22,890 nucleotides of DNA, taken from positions 1 to 22,890 of the forward strand of contig DATLQW010000015.1 in assembly GCA_035535035.1 (NCBI GenBank), written 5' to 3'. Shown in pieces: positions 1 through 7,447 of the stretch. A program made the position numbers and the translations under genes. Each line of letters starts with the position of its first letter. Within the stretch, counting starts at the first letter, position 1. Source of the DNA: JASHVB01 sp035535035. Its GTDB lineage: Bacteria; Pseudomonadota; Alphaproteobacteria; Acetobacterales; Acetobacteraceae. A model generated the notes under the pieces. The model made no database searches, was not told the DNA's origin, and saw only the letters and a program-made list of their open reading frames with translations.

Positions 1-249
1 GATATCCCGCTGGCAGCCCGATGCCTCGCCAAAGGAGCGAAGGCCGTGTCCCCGGTGGGAAAGCACTGGACCGGAGACAATATCGGCACGGCGCTCGCCG
101 GCCGCGCGATCGCGCAATATCGACGGGAGATCGGGGCGAACACGGGCGGCCCTCCGCCGCTCACCCGTGCCGACCGGTCGCGCTTCCTGAGTGCGCTGGA
201 CGCCGCCATTCAGGCCGCCCGGCGTGGTGCCACGAAAACTGCGCCATAG
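1..249 (+). CDS. 3' end of an unrecognised gene (partial)
   Basis: Frame 1 is open from the first base to a TAG at 247-249, giving 82 C-terminal residues; the start lies outside the window. The segment reads as real protein: GC-rich third positions, an alternation of helices rich in Ala and Arg, and a tail with an NTGGPPPLTRADR motif followed by an amphipathic helix. I do not recognise the family. An internal ATG at 46 exists, but the reading frame clearly extends upstream of it without a stop, so a partial longer gene is more likely. It lies upstream of, and in the same direction as, the hydroxyproline genes, but 400 bases of degraded sequence separate it from the epimerase. Confidence 0.5.
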   Translation, partial: DIPLAARCLAKGAKAVSPVGKHWTGDNIGTALAGRAIAQYRREIGANTGGPPPLTRADRSRFLSALDAAIQAARRGATKTAP

Positions 250-457
250 GCTGTTCCGGTACCTGAACGGCCGGCTGCGTTGGCGCGAGCGCCTCGGTAT
301 GGCAGAGTGAAAAGCCTTGAGGGACGCTGCCTTTTGCCGGGATTGCTGTCGGATACCGGCCATGGTCTTTCCGAATCCGAACAGGTCCGGCAACATCGGC
401 GCGCCATCGTTCGTGGAGGTGGGGTCAAGCTTGGACGCCAGGACACACTCGTGCAGC

Positions 458-646
458 AGGCCAACAGCAGTGATCGGCGCCTCGCCCCGCGCGGGCGGCA
501 TCTTCCACGCGTTCGGCCACGGGCATGTCGGTCTGACCCAGGCGACGACGGGGCGGCTGATCGCCGACCTGGTCGTCGGCCGCGCCCCCCATATCGATAT
601 CGGACCGTTCGCGATCGATCGCTTCCGGTCTGCAAACGGAGGCTGA
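458..646 (+). pseudogene. C-terminal remnant of a D-amino-acid (hydroxyproline) dehydrogenase/oxidase
   Basis: In frame 2, about 63 codons encode the highly conserved C-terminal end of DadA/DAO-family FAD flavoenzymes: AVIGASPR, then FHAFGHGHVGLT, TTGRLIADLVVGRAP, and a terminal IDRF. In intact enzymes (about 400 residues) this part closes the FAD site. Here the upstream sequence (250-457) carries no FAD-binding GxGxxG fold or middle domain in any frame, so the gene is a stub left by a deletion. Its stop (644-646) lies 6 bases before the epimerase ATG, and the epimerase ribosome-binding site GGAGG (638-642) is inside it. That is the usual arrangement of a D-hydroxyproline dehydrogenase gene with its epimerase partner. 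The family call is firm from motifs; substrate is inferred from the neighbour. Confidence 0.75.
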
Positions 647-652
647 ACCGCC

Positions 653-1651
653 ATGAGCCGACATCGCTTCTTCTGCATCGATGCCCATACCTGCGGCAAC
701 CCGGTCCGCATGGTGGTCGGCGGCGCACCGCTGCTGCCGCACGTGCCGATGGCCGAGAAGCGCATCATCTTCCAGCGCGAGCACGACTGGGTGCGCCGTG
801 CGCTCATGTTCGAGCCGCGCGGCCATGACGCGATGTCCGGCACGATCCTCTATCCTTCGACCCGCACCGATTGCGAGATCGGCGTGCTGTATATCGAGGT
901 CAGCGGCTGCCTGCCGATGTGCGGGCACGGCACGATCGGAACGGTGACGGCCGCGATCGAGGAGGGGCTGGTCGTGCCGCGCGAGGAAGGGCGGCTCGGG
1001 ATCGAGACGCCGGCCGGACGGGTCGCCGTCGAGTTCCGGCGCGAGGGCGGCTTCGTCGAGCAGGTCCGGCTGTTCAACGTGCCGGCCTACCTGCACGCGG
1101 CGGACGTCGCGCTGGACATCCCGGGCCTCGGCGCGCTGCGGGTCGATGTCGCTTACGGCGGAAACTATTACGCGATCGTCGAGCCGCAGCCGGGCTGGCG
1201 CGGCCTCGATACCTGCACCATCGGCGACATTCAGCGACTCAGCCCGCTGGTCCGCGCGGCGGCCCAGGCGGCAGTCGCGCCGGTGCATCCGGAAGACGGG
1301 CGGATCGCCGGCGTCACCCATGTGATGTGGGGCGACCGGCCGAAGGGCGATCGCGCGCATGCGCGCAACGTGGTGTTCTACGGCGCCAGGGGCATCGACC
1401 GCTCGCCCTGCGGCACTGGTTCGTGCGCACGCATGGCGCAGCGCGTCGCCAAGGGGCAGCTCGCGGTCGGCGCGGACTTCATCCACCAGAGCATCATCGG
1501 CACCATGTTCGACTGCCGGGTCGAAGGCCGCGCGGCGGTCGGTGCCTACGAGGGCATCCGGCCGAGTGTCGCCGGCTGGGCGCGCGTGACCGGCTACAAC
1601 ACCATCCTGGTCGATAGCCGCGACCCGCTCGCGCACGGCTTCGAGCTGTAG
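653..1651 (+). CDS. 4-hydroxyproline 2-epimerase (proline racemase family)
   Basis: 332 residues, full length for the family. It converts trans-4-hydroxy-L-proline to cis-4-hydroxy-D-proline, the first step of hydroxyproline catabolism in the cytoplasm. Both catalytic cysteines are visible: Cys90 in PMCGHGTIG and Cys253 in DRSPCGTGSCAR. The second cysteine argues against the related trans-3-hydroxyproline dehydratase, which has Thr there. The AYGGNYYAIV segment (about 168-175) is typical of hydroxyproline epimerases. The ATG at 653 follows GGAGG at 638-642. The enzyme that would oxidise its product survives only as a C-terminal stub just upstream, so the pathway must be completed elsewhere or is decaying. 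Epimerase versus proline racemase cannot be fully separated by eye. Confidence 0.88.
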   Translation: MSRHRFFCIDAHTCGNPVRMVVGGAPLLPHVPMAEKRIIFQREHDWVRRALMFEPRGHDAMSGTILYPSTRTDCEIGVLYIEVSGCLPMCGHGTIGTVTAAIEEGLVVPREEGRLGIETPAGRVAVEFRREGGFVEQVRLFNVPAYLHAADVALDIPGLGALRVDVAYGGNYYAIVEPQPGWRGLDTCTIGDIQRLSPLVRAAAQAAVAPVHPEDGRIAGVTHVMWGDRPKGDRAHARNVVFYGARGIDRSPCGTGSCARMAQRVAKGQLAVGADFIHQSIIGTMFDCRVEGRAAVGAYEGIRPSVAGWARVTGYNTILVDSRDPLAHGFEL

Positions 1652-1675
1652 AAACGGCGTACATCTCCGGCTTCC

Positions 1676-1691
1676 ACGCCGCAATCGGCGT
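1676..1691. other. Small inverted repeat downstream of the epimerase gene
   Basis: ACGCCG-CAAT-CGGCGT is a perfect 6-bp stem with a 4-base loop, 25 bases after the epimerase stop in the convergent gap. No T-run follows on either strand, so a role as an intrinsic terminator is only possible. Confidence 0.25.
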
Positions 1692-1768
1692 ACCGCGCTC
1701 GCTGCGCAACGCTGTCCGCTACCATTCCCTCCACCAGATGCCATTTACGCTGCGACTCCATCGCGCTC

Positions 1769-1786
1769 CGGCTCCGCAAGGAGCCG
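1769..1786. terminator. Possible hairpin terminator between convergent genes
   Basis: CGGCTCC-GCAA-GGAGCCG forms a perfect 7-bp GC-rich stem closed by a stable GCAA tetraloop, 11 bases beyond the nrdJ stop on the minus strand and in the gap shared with the epimerase. It lacks a T-tract on either side, so it is a weak terminator call; it could instead be an mRNA 3'-end stabilising hairpin. Confidence 0.35.
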
Positions 1787-1796
1787 CTCATGGCCG

Positions 1797-3599
1797 TCAC
1801 GCGTGACCCATTGATCCGTCTCGTGTCGGGAACCGATCGACTGCCAACACCGCCTCGCGCGCAGCCCCGGGACGGAACGCGGTGCAGCCCTTCAGGCCAA
1901 GCGCATAGGCCTGGGCATAGACTCCGGCGAATGCTGCGAAATCCACCGCCGCCGGCAGGTTGATGGTCTTGGAGATGGCGTTGTCCACATAGGGCTGCAG
2001 CGCGGCCTGCATGGCCAGGTGGGCCGCCGGCGACACGTCCGCCGCGCTCATCATCGCCGGCGGCACGGCGCGCCCAGGACCGGTCGGCTGCCCGGCGCGC
2101 CACAGCCGCACCGCGGCGTCGGTTACCGTGAACTGCCGCGGCGCGCCGCGCGCGTCCAGGACCGTGCGGCTGGCCTCGGCGGCAAAAATCGGCTCGATGC
2201 CGCTCGAGACATTACCGGCCAGCAGGCTGATGGTGCCGGTGGGCGCGATCGCAAGCAGGTGGCTGTTGCGGATGCCATCGCGTGCGATACCATCACGGAT
2301 GTCGTCGGGCAGCGCGCGGATGAACGGCGCCGCCAGATAGGCGTCGCGGACGAACCCCGGGAAGGCCCCCTTCTCGGCGGCAAGCGCGATGGAGGCGCGA
2401 TAGGCGGCATGGCAGACCGCGCGCATCGCCTCCGCCGCGACGTCCCGCGCGGCCGGCTGGTCATAACGCAGCCCCAGCATCAGCAATGCATCCGCCAGGC
2501 CGGTGACGCCAAGGCCAATCCGCCGTGCCCGGCGCACGGCCACGCGTTGCTGCGGCAACGGAAAGATCGATGCGTCGATCACGTTATCCAGCAGCCGCAC
2601 CGCGATCCCCGCAAGGGCCACGGCGCGCTCGGTCTCCAATCGTGCCCCTGGCGTGAACGGATCGCGCACCAGCCGGGCCAGGTTGATCGAGCCGAGATCG
2701 CACGCCCCATACGGCGGCAACGGCACTTCGCCGCAGGGGTTGGTGGCGCTGATGCGCTCGCAATAGCCGAGATTGTTCATCCGGTTGATCCGGTCGATGA
2801 ACAGCACCCCCGGCTCCCCGCTGGCGTAACTGGCCTGCAGCAGCCGCTCCCACAGCAGGCGTGCCGGCAGGGTGCGGAGCACACGGCAGGCGACCGGACC
2901 GGCGGCGCCGGGCCAGTCGCGCATCACCGCCTCGCCGGCACCGCGCAAAGATGCAGCAGGAAACACGAGCTGCCACGGTGCATCGGCGGCCACCGCCTGC
3001 ATGAACGCATCGGTCACCTGCACGGAAAGATTGAAGCGACGCAGCCGCTCGGGCCGGCGCTTGGCGTCGATGAAGCCGATGATGTCGGGATGGTCGCAGC
3101 ACAAAGTCGCCATCATCGCGCCGCGCCGCGCACCGGTCGACTGGATGGTGGCGCACATCGCGTCCCACACATCCATGAAGGAAACCGGGCCCGAGGCGAT
3201 AGTGCCCGAGGTCTCCGCCCGCGTACCGTGCGGGCGCAGGGTGGAGAAGTCGTAGCCGACCCCGCCGCCCTGCTGCATGGTGATCGCGCCTTCCTCCAGC
3301 GCGCGGAAAATGCCGGGCACGGAATCCTCGATCGTGCCCATGACGAAGCAATTGAACAGAGTGGCCCGCTTCCCGGTGCCGGCACCGGCGAGGATTCGTC
3401 CGCCGGGCAGGAAGGCGAAGTCCTGCAGCAGCGCGTCGAACCGCGCCTGCCAGCCCGCCTGGTCGGCGGGCTCGACCGCGGCCAGCGCGCCGGCGACCCG
3501 GCGCCAGGTCGCCTGCACCGAGGCCTCGTTCGCGCCGCCGTGGCGGTAGCGTTCCTCCCAGACATGCCGCGCGATCGGAACCAGGGCGGGGTCGCTCAT
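1797..3599 (-). CDS. nrdJ: Adenosylcobalamin-dependent (class II) ribonucleotide reductase
   Basis: 600 residues. It reduces ribonucleotides to deoxyribonucleotides with a B12-generated thiyl radical, which works without oxygen. Visible core residues: Cys84 (LFNCFV) and Cys300 (GACDLGSINL) as the active-site dithiol, and N287-P-C289-G-E291 as the radical cysteine with its Asn/Glu partners. Later come LGVTGLADALLMLG (363-376) and the phosphate-binding APTGTISLLAG (452-462). There is no N-terminal ATP-cone, and after LKGCTAFRP (569-577) the tail ends without the usual CxxC reduction pair. The ATG at 3597-3599 overlaps the stop of the upstream protease gene by 4 bases (ATGA), so translation is probably coupled and both are driven from the FNR-type box at 4769. 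An in-frame extension to 4751 is only the shadow of the protease gene. Confidence 0.93.
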   Translation of the reverse strand: MSDPALVPIARHVWEERYRHGGANEASVQATWRRVAGALAAVEPADQAGWQARFDALLQDFAFLPGGRILAGAGTGKRATLFNCFVMGTIEDSVPGIFRALEEGAITMQQGGGVGYDFSTLRPHGTRAETSGTIASGPVSFMDVWDAMCATIQSTGARRGAMMATLCCDHPDIIGFIDAKRRPERLRRFNLSVQVTDAFMQAVAADAPWQLVFPAASLRGAGEAVMRDWPGAAGPVACRVLRTLPARLLWERLLQASYASGEPGVLFIDRINRMNNLGYCERISATNPCGEVPLPPYGACDLGSINLARLVRDPFTPGARLETERAVALAGIAVRLLDNVIDASIFPLPQQRVAVRRARRIGLGVTGLADALLMLGLRYDQPAARDVAAEAMRAVCHAAYRASIALAAEKGAFPGFVRDAYLAAPFIRALPDDIRDGIARDGIRNSHLLAIAPTGTISLLAGNVSSGIEPIFAAEASRTVLDARGAPRQFTVTDAAVRLWRAGQPTGPGRAVPPAMMSAADVSPAAHLAMQAALQPYVDNAISKTINLPAAVDFAAFAGVYAQAYALGLKGCTAFRPGAAREAVLAVDRFPTRDGSMGHA

Positions 3600-4714
3600 G
3601 GGACACCCAGTTGCTCGCGCACCGCGAGCGCACCCAGCACGTCGCGCAAACCCAGCACGCCGACCAGCCGGTTGTCGTGCAGCACCAGCAGTCGTTCGCC
3701 GCCGGCGCCCCGCATCCGGCGCAGGGCCGTCAGCGCATCGGTCTCCGGTGCGACCGTTGTCTCCGGCGTCAGCGGTTTCAGGATGCTGGCGAGCGGAGTA
3801 CTCGACCAGCGCGCGCGATCCACGGCAGCCACTTCCCGCGTGCCGACGGTGCCGATCAATGCGGTCCCCTCGACCACCGGGAACCAGGCATCGTGATGCG
3901 GATAGACATAGTCCGCGACGAAGGACGCGACCGAAATCTCCGCCGGCGCCACCACCGGCGCGGCACGCATGATCTGCCCCACGGTGACGCTCGCAAGCAG
4001 GTGGCCGGCCAAAGTATGGCGATAGCTTTCGATCGCAGCGCTGCGCAGGAACAGGCCGATCAGGAAACTCCAGACCCCGCCCACCACATCGCCGCCCAGC
4101 ACGCGGAAGATGCCGAACACGACCAGCAGCAGCCCGAAGCCGCGCCCGATCGCTGCCGCGATCCGCGTCGCCTGCAGCAGGTCGCCGCGCCACAGCCACA
4201 ACCCGGCGCGCAGCACCCGTCCGCCGTCCAGCGGAAAGGCCGGCACCAGGTTGAACAGCGCCAGCACGAGGTTGATCAGGCCGAGATAGTCCAATGCGGC
4301 ACCGACCGGCCCGGCCCCTGCCGTCGCGGCCGCGAGCCAAAGGGCTACGACGAGCAGCAGGCTGGCGAGCGGCCCGGCCAGCGCCATCAGCAGCTCGGCG
4401 CGTGCGGACTCCGGCTCTGCCTGCATCTCGGCGACGCCGCCGAAGATGAACAGGGTGATGCCGCTGATCGGAATGCCGAAGCGCCGCGCGACCAGCGCAT
4501 GGGCGGTTTCGTGGAACACGATCGAGCCGAGCAGCCCGAGCGCCGTCGCCAGCCCCATGATCCAATAGATGCCCGGCGCGAAGCCCGGGTAGAGCGCGGG
4601 GAACACCGAAGCCGCCAGGCTCCAGACCACGAGCGTCGCCAGCACCAGCCAGGAGGCATCGATGCTGACCGCGAAACCGAACAGCGAGAACAGCCGTATG
4701 CGATAAAGCAGCAA
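3596..4714 (-). CDS. Site-2 protease family (M50) membrane metalloprotease with CBS domains
   Basis: 372 residues. Four to six membrane helices carry the zinc site: HETAH at 68-72 (HExxH) and N155-LVPAFPLDGG, whose Asp163 is the third ligand. From about residue 242 a cytoplasmic pair of CBS motifs follows (VTVGQIMRAAP; LLVLHDNRLVGVLGLRDVLGAL), which usually bind adenine nucleotides. Such proteins cut membrane-embedded substrates; the substrate here is unknown. This domain order is that of mycobacterial Rip3 (Rv2625c). The only start available in frame is TTG (4712-4714), preceded on the minus strand by GGAG seven bases upstream. The gene lies 55 bases from the FNR-type box at 4769 and overlaps nrdJ by 4 bases, implying a two-gene operon. 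Confidence 0.9.
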   Translation of the reverse strand: MLLYRIRLFSLFGFAVSIDASWLVLATLVVWSLAASVFPALYPGFAPGIYWIMGLATALGLLGSIVFHETAHALVARRFGIPISGITLFIFGGVAEMQAEPESARAELLMALAGPLASLLLVVALWLAAATAGAGPVGAALDYLGLINLVLALFNLVPAFPLDGGRVLRAGLWLWRGDLLQATRIAAAIGRGFGLLLVVFGIFRVLGGDVVGGVWSFLIGLFLRSAAIESYRHTLAGHLLASVTVGQIMRAAPVVAPAEISVASFVADYVYPHHDAWFPVVEGTALIGTVGTREVAAVDRARWSSTPLASILKPLTPETTVAPETDALTALRRMRGAGGERLLVLHDNRLVGVLGLRDVLGALAVREQLGVP

Positions 4715-4768
4715 GGTGAGACTCCGCCGCCGTGGCGCGGGAAACTACCATGCCGTGACGCGCGGCTC

Positions 4769-4782
4769 TTGATGCAGATCAA
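4769..4782. promoter_or_regulatory. FNR/FixK-type box, divergent promoter
   Basis: TTGATGCAGATCAA is a perfect TTGAT-N4-ATCAA dyad in the gap between the minus-strand protease-nrdJ pair and the plus-strand exported protein. If the centre (4775.5) sits at -41.5, starts are predicted near 4734 (minus) and 4817 (plus). -10-like hexamers lie where expected: TAGTTT (4747-4742, minus) and TATGCA (4806-4811, plus). The site could thus activate both directions. Confidence 0.82.
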
Positions 4783-4840
4783 TGCCGTTCGGCGGCGCGG
4801 CGCCGTATGCACGGGCCCGGTCACGCGCGGAGAGCCCATC

Positions 4841-5365
4841 ATGCGGCCGAGATTGCTTGTCCTGGGCACGATCCTGCTGGCGCTTTCGTTGCCGACGCTT
4901 GCGGCCGTGCCCCCGTCGCCCGGCGCGGCCGACCAGGTGCCGCCCGGGACCAATCCGGAAACCGGCGCCCGACGCGGCAACGAGATCGGCACCGGCAGTT
5001 CGTTGCCGCGATCGGATCGGGCGAGCCACATTCTTCCGGGCGCAGCCTCGACGATCGCGCCGAATCTGCCTGCGCCGCCGGTCGGTGAAAACGCCTCGTC
5101 GCACGACTTCCTGGTGGCGGCGCGCGGCGCGCTCGCCGCCGGCCGCACCGGGGAAGCGCAGCAGGCGCTTGAGATGGCAGAGACGCGACGGCTCGACCGG
5201 TCCGTGCCGTTGTTCCAGACCACGGCCCCGATCAGCGATCCGCTGGCGGCAACGATCGAAAATGCCTTGCACGCACTTGCCGCCGGCGATCGCGACGGCG
5301 CCATGCGGCTGATCGAACAGGCGATCGTGATGGCGACACCTGGCGCGTCACCCCCGCCGCAGTAG
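4841..5365 (+). CDS. Small exported protein of unknown function
   Basis: 174 residues. Residues 1-21 form a clear signal peptide (basic MRPR, hydrophobic LLVLGTILLALSLP, then an Ala-rich cleavage region). A Pro/Gly-rich linker follows (PPGTNPETGARRGNEIGTG, then SSLPRSDRAS), and the C-terminal half from about residue 88 is helical with two similar repeats (FLVAARGALAAGRTGEAQQAL; IENALHALAAGDRDGAMRLI) resembling a TPR-like helix pair. I know no function. The product is probably periplasmic. Its ATG lies 59 bases after the FNR-type box at 4769, so oxygen-dependent expression is likely. Its last 18 bases overlap the 3' end of polX, which is transcribed convergently. Confidence 0.75.
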   Translation: MRPRLLVLGTILLALSLPTLAAVPPSPGAADQVPPGTNPETGARRGNEIGTGSSLPRSDRASHILPGAASTIAPNLPAPPVGENASSHDFLVAARGALAAGRTGEAQQALEMAETRRLDRSVPLFQTTAPISDPLAATIENALHALAAGDRDGAMRLIEQAIVMATPGASPPPQ

Positions 5366-7069
5366 CCCCCGCAGCGCCTCCAGCGGCCGGGCGTTCAGCA
5401 CGTCCCCGGCCTCCAGCCAGCCACGCCGTGCCTGATCAACGCCGAAGCGCAGGAATCCGAGTTCAACGGTGGCGTGCGCATCGGTCGAGATCGCCAGTTT
5501 GAGACCGAGCTCCTTCGCGAGCCGGCAGTGGCTGGCAGTCAGATCGAGCCGTTCCGGCTGTGCGTTGACTTCCAGGAAGCAGCCGCGCTCCAGCGCTCCG
5601 CGCATCACCCGTTCCATATCGAGCGCGTAGGACGGCCGCTGGTTGATCAGCCGCCCGGTCGGGTGTGCCAGGATCGTCACGTAGCGGTTGTCCATCGCCC
5701 GCAGCACGCGCTCGGTCTGCCTGGCGGCCGGAAGCTCGAACTGCGAGTGGATCGCTGCCACCACGAGGTCGAGTCGGCGCAGGATGCTGTCGGGGAGATC
5801 GAGCGAACCGTCCGCCAGGATGTCCACCTCGCTCGCCGCCAGCACCGTGAAGCCGTGCAGGCCGGCGTTCAGCCGCGCGATGGCGTCGATCTGCCGGCCG
5901 AGCCGGGCCGCGTCCAGCCCGTGCGCCATGCTGACCCGCCGGCTGTGATCGGTGATGGCGATGTATTCATGCCCAAGCGCTTGCGCTGCGGCCGTCATGT
6001 CGGCGAGGCTGGCGCGGCCGTCGCTGGCATCCGTGTGGACATGCAGGTCGCCGTGCAGATCGGTGAGCGCGACGAGCTCCGGCAGCCGTCTGGTGCGCGC
6101 CGCTTCGATCTCGCCCTCGCCTTCGCGCAGCTCGGGCGGGATCAGCGGCAGGCCGAGATGGCGGTACACCTCGGTCTCCGTGCGTCCGCCCAGGCGTCGG
6201 GCTCCTTTGAACAGCCCGTATTCGTTGAGTCTGCACTCATGATCGACCGCGATCTGGCGCAGCGCGATGTTGTGGGATTTGGAGCCGGTGAAATAGAGCA
6301 GGGCAGCGCCATAGCTCGCGGTCGTCACTACGCGCAGATCGACCTGCATCCCGCCGCGCAGCACCACAGTCGCGCGGGTCGGCCCGCGCGCAAGCACGCG
6401 GGCGACGTCCTCGTAACGGGTGAAGCGGTCCATCACCTCCGCGGCGGCGTCGGTCGCCACGACGATGTCGAGGTCGCCGACCGTCTCGCGCCGGCGACGG
6501 AAACTGCCGGCGATCTCCGCCCGGTCGACATCCGGGCCGGCACGCAGCCACGCGAGCAAGGGGGCGGCAAGCTGTTCGGCGACGGCGAGCCGGGTGCGTG
6601 CCGGCTCGCCGGCCCCGGCGGCAAGGGCGCGCAGGATGGTCGCCTCGATGCCGGGTCCGAACCCGGGCACCTTACGCAGCTTGCCGGCCTTGGCAGCGCT
6701 TGCAAGCGCATCGAGCGAATCGATGCCGAGCGCCGCGTGCAACGCATGCACCCGCTTGGGGCCAAGACCGGGCAAGGCAAGCAGCGCCACGACGCCGGCG
6801 GGCAGTTCCCGCTCCAGCCCCCGCAACATCGGGAGATCCTCGCCGCGCGCCAGGGTCGTGATCTTGCCGGCAAGATCCGCGCCGATGCCAGGCAGCGCAT
6901 CGAGGTCCTCGCCGGCCGCGACCATCTCGGTCACATTCCGCGGCAGATCCTGCACCAGCCGCGCGGCCCGGCGGTACGCGCGCACCCGGAACGGGTTGGC
7001 TCCCTGGATATCCAGCAGATCGGCCAACCGATCGAGCTGAGCCGCGACTTCGGCATTGACCACCGGCAT
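5348..7069 (-). CDS. polX: DNA polymerase X with PHP exonuclease domain
   Basis: 573 residues, the usual length. It is a repair/gap-filling polymerase with 3'-5' exonuclease and AP-endonuclease activity in the PHP domain. Helix-hairpin-helix motifs appear in order: LPGIGADLAGKI (59-70), LPGLGPKRVHAL (99-110) and VPGFGPGIEATIL (134-146). The polymerase site is GSF...VGDLDIV (188-203; Asp199 and Asp201) plus Asp244 in MQVDLRV. The PHP domain starts at HVHTDASDGRAS (343-354) and continues through ITDHS, a conserved AIHSQ and ISTDAHA. The ATG at 7067-7069 gives the canonical N-terminus; the longer frame to 7267 belongs to the neighbouring glycosylase remnant. An FNR-type box lies 56 bases upstream. 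Confidence 0.93.
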   Translation of the reverse strand: MPVVNAEVAAQLDRLADLLDIQGANPFRVRAYRRAARLVQDLPRNVTEMVAAGEDLDALPGIGADLAGKITTLARGEDLPMLRGLERELPAGVVALLALPGLGPKRVHALHAALGIDSLDALASAAKAGKLRKVPGFGPGIEATILRALAAGAGEPARTRLAVAEQLAAPLLAWLRAGPDVDRAEIAGSFRRRRETVGDLDIVVATDAAAEVMDRFTRYEDVARVLARGPTRATVVLRGGMQVDLRVVTTASYGAALLYFTGSKSHNIALRQIAVDHECRLNEYGLFKGARRLGGRTETEVYRHLGLPLIPPELREGEGEIEAARTRRLPELVALTDLHGDLHVHTDASDGRASLADMTAAAQALGHEYIAITDHSRRVSMAHGLDAARLGRQIDAIARLNAGLHGFTVLAASEVDILADGSLDLPDSILRRLDLVVAAIHSQFELPAARQTERVLRAMDNRYVTILAHPTGRLINQRPSYALDMERVMRGALERGCFLEVNAQPERLDLTASHCRLAKELGLKLAISTDAHATVELGFLRFGVDQARRGWLEAGDVLNARPLEALRGLLRRG

Positions 7070-7124
7070 CAGGCTCTCCACCCATCGCCTGGCTCTTTTC
7101 TGGCCCGGCCCACGGCACGGCGCC

Positions 7125-7138
7125 TTGACATGGGTCAA
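7125..7138. promoter_or_regulatory. FNR/FixK-type box upstream of polX
   Basis: TTGACATGGGTCAA is a perfect inverted repeat (TTGAC-N4-GTCAA), differing from the textbook TTGAT half site by the same T-to-C change in both arms. It lies 56 bases before the polX ATG. A start centred at -41.5 would fall near 7090; the -10 region there is poor (CAGAAA, minus strand), so activation is less certain than at the other boxes. Confidence 0.68.
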
Positions 7139-7169
7139 CACGCCGACGGGTCCGCTCCGCTGTTCGGGG

Positions 7170-7446
7170 ATCCGCGGATCAGGGCGACTGTCCGTCAACT
7201 GCCGGATCGTCGCCTTTGTGCCGAAATGCATCGCGAGCGCGGCCGGCGGATCAAGCTCGATGAGCAAGTGCTTGCCGTGACGGCGGAAGGCTTGCAGCCG
7301 TGCGCCGTTCAGGCGGCGCTACAGGACCAAGCCGGGCCGCCTGCGACGCTGCCGGGATCGCTGATCACAACCTGGGCAATCACCCGGCCAAGACAGTTTC
7401 GTTCGGCTTCCCGGCGAAAAATCTCGACATCGGGCACTTCCGGCAT
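7170..7446 (-). pseudogene. Frameshifted and truncated Fpg/Nei-type DNA glycosylase
   Basis: An ATG (7444-7446), one base after the CapA stop, opens MPEVPDVEIFRREAERN, the N-terminus of formamidopyrimidine-DNA glycosylases, in which Pro2 is the catalytic residue and Glu3 its partner. The frame runs through VISDPGSV and then stops at 7309. The homology continues in another frame with LNGARLQAFRRHGKHLLIEL and LAMHFGTKATIRQL, exactly the next conserved block (RHGKHLL...MHFG) of the family. After about 7170 it ends, with no H2TH region and no zinc finger. About 90 of roughly 270-290 codons remain. It was probably the third gene of the BON-CapA operon. One frameshift plus a 3' deletion make it non-functional. 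Confidence 0.8.
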
Positions 7447-7447
7447 G

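Noticed and set aside
1652..1796. Possible protein remnant on the minus strand (WHLVEGMVADS-type frame) between epimerase and nrdJ.
   Set aside because: Open only briefly, with no family resemblance; the stretch is better read as an intergenic region with small hairpins.
3600..4751. A minus-strand frame that would extend nrdJ upstream to a 984-residue protein.
   Set aside because: This part is the out-of-frame shadow of the S2P-CBS gene; the RNR N-terminus fits the ATG at 3597-3599 and the 4-base overlap.
7070..7267. A 66-residue N-terminal extension of PolX.
   Set aside because: The first residues are Fpg-type (RHGKHLLIEL, MHFG) and belong to the pseudogene; PolX proteins start at the MPVVNAEV position, and the FNR-type box lies within the extension.
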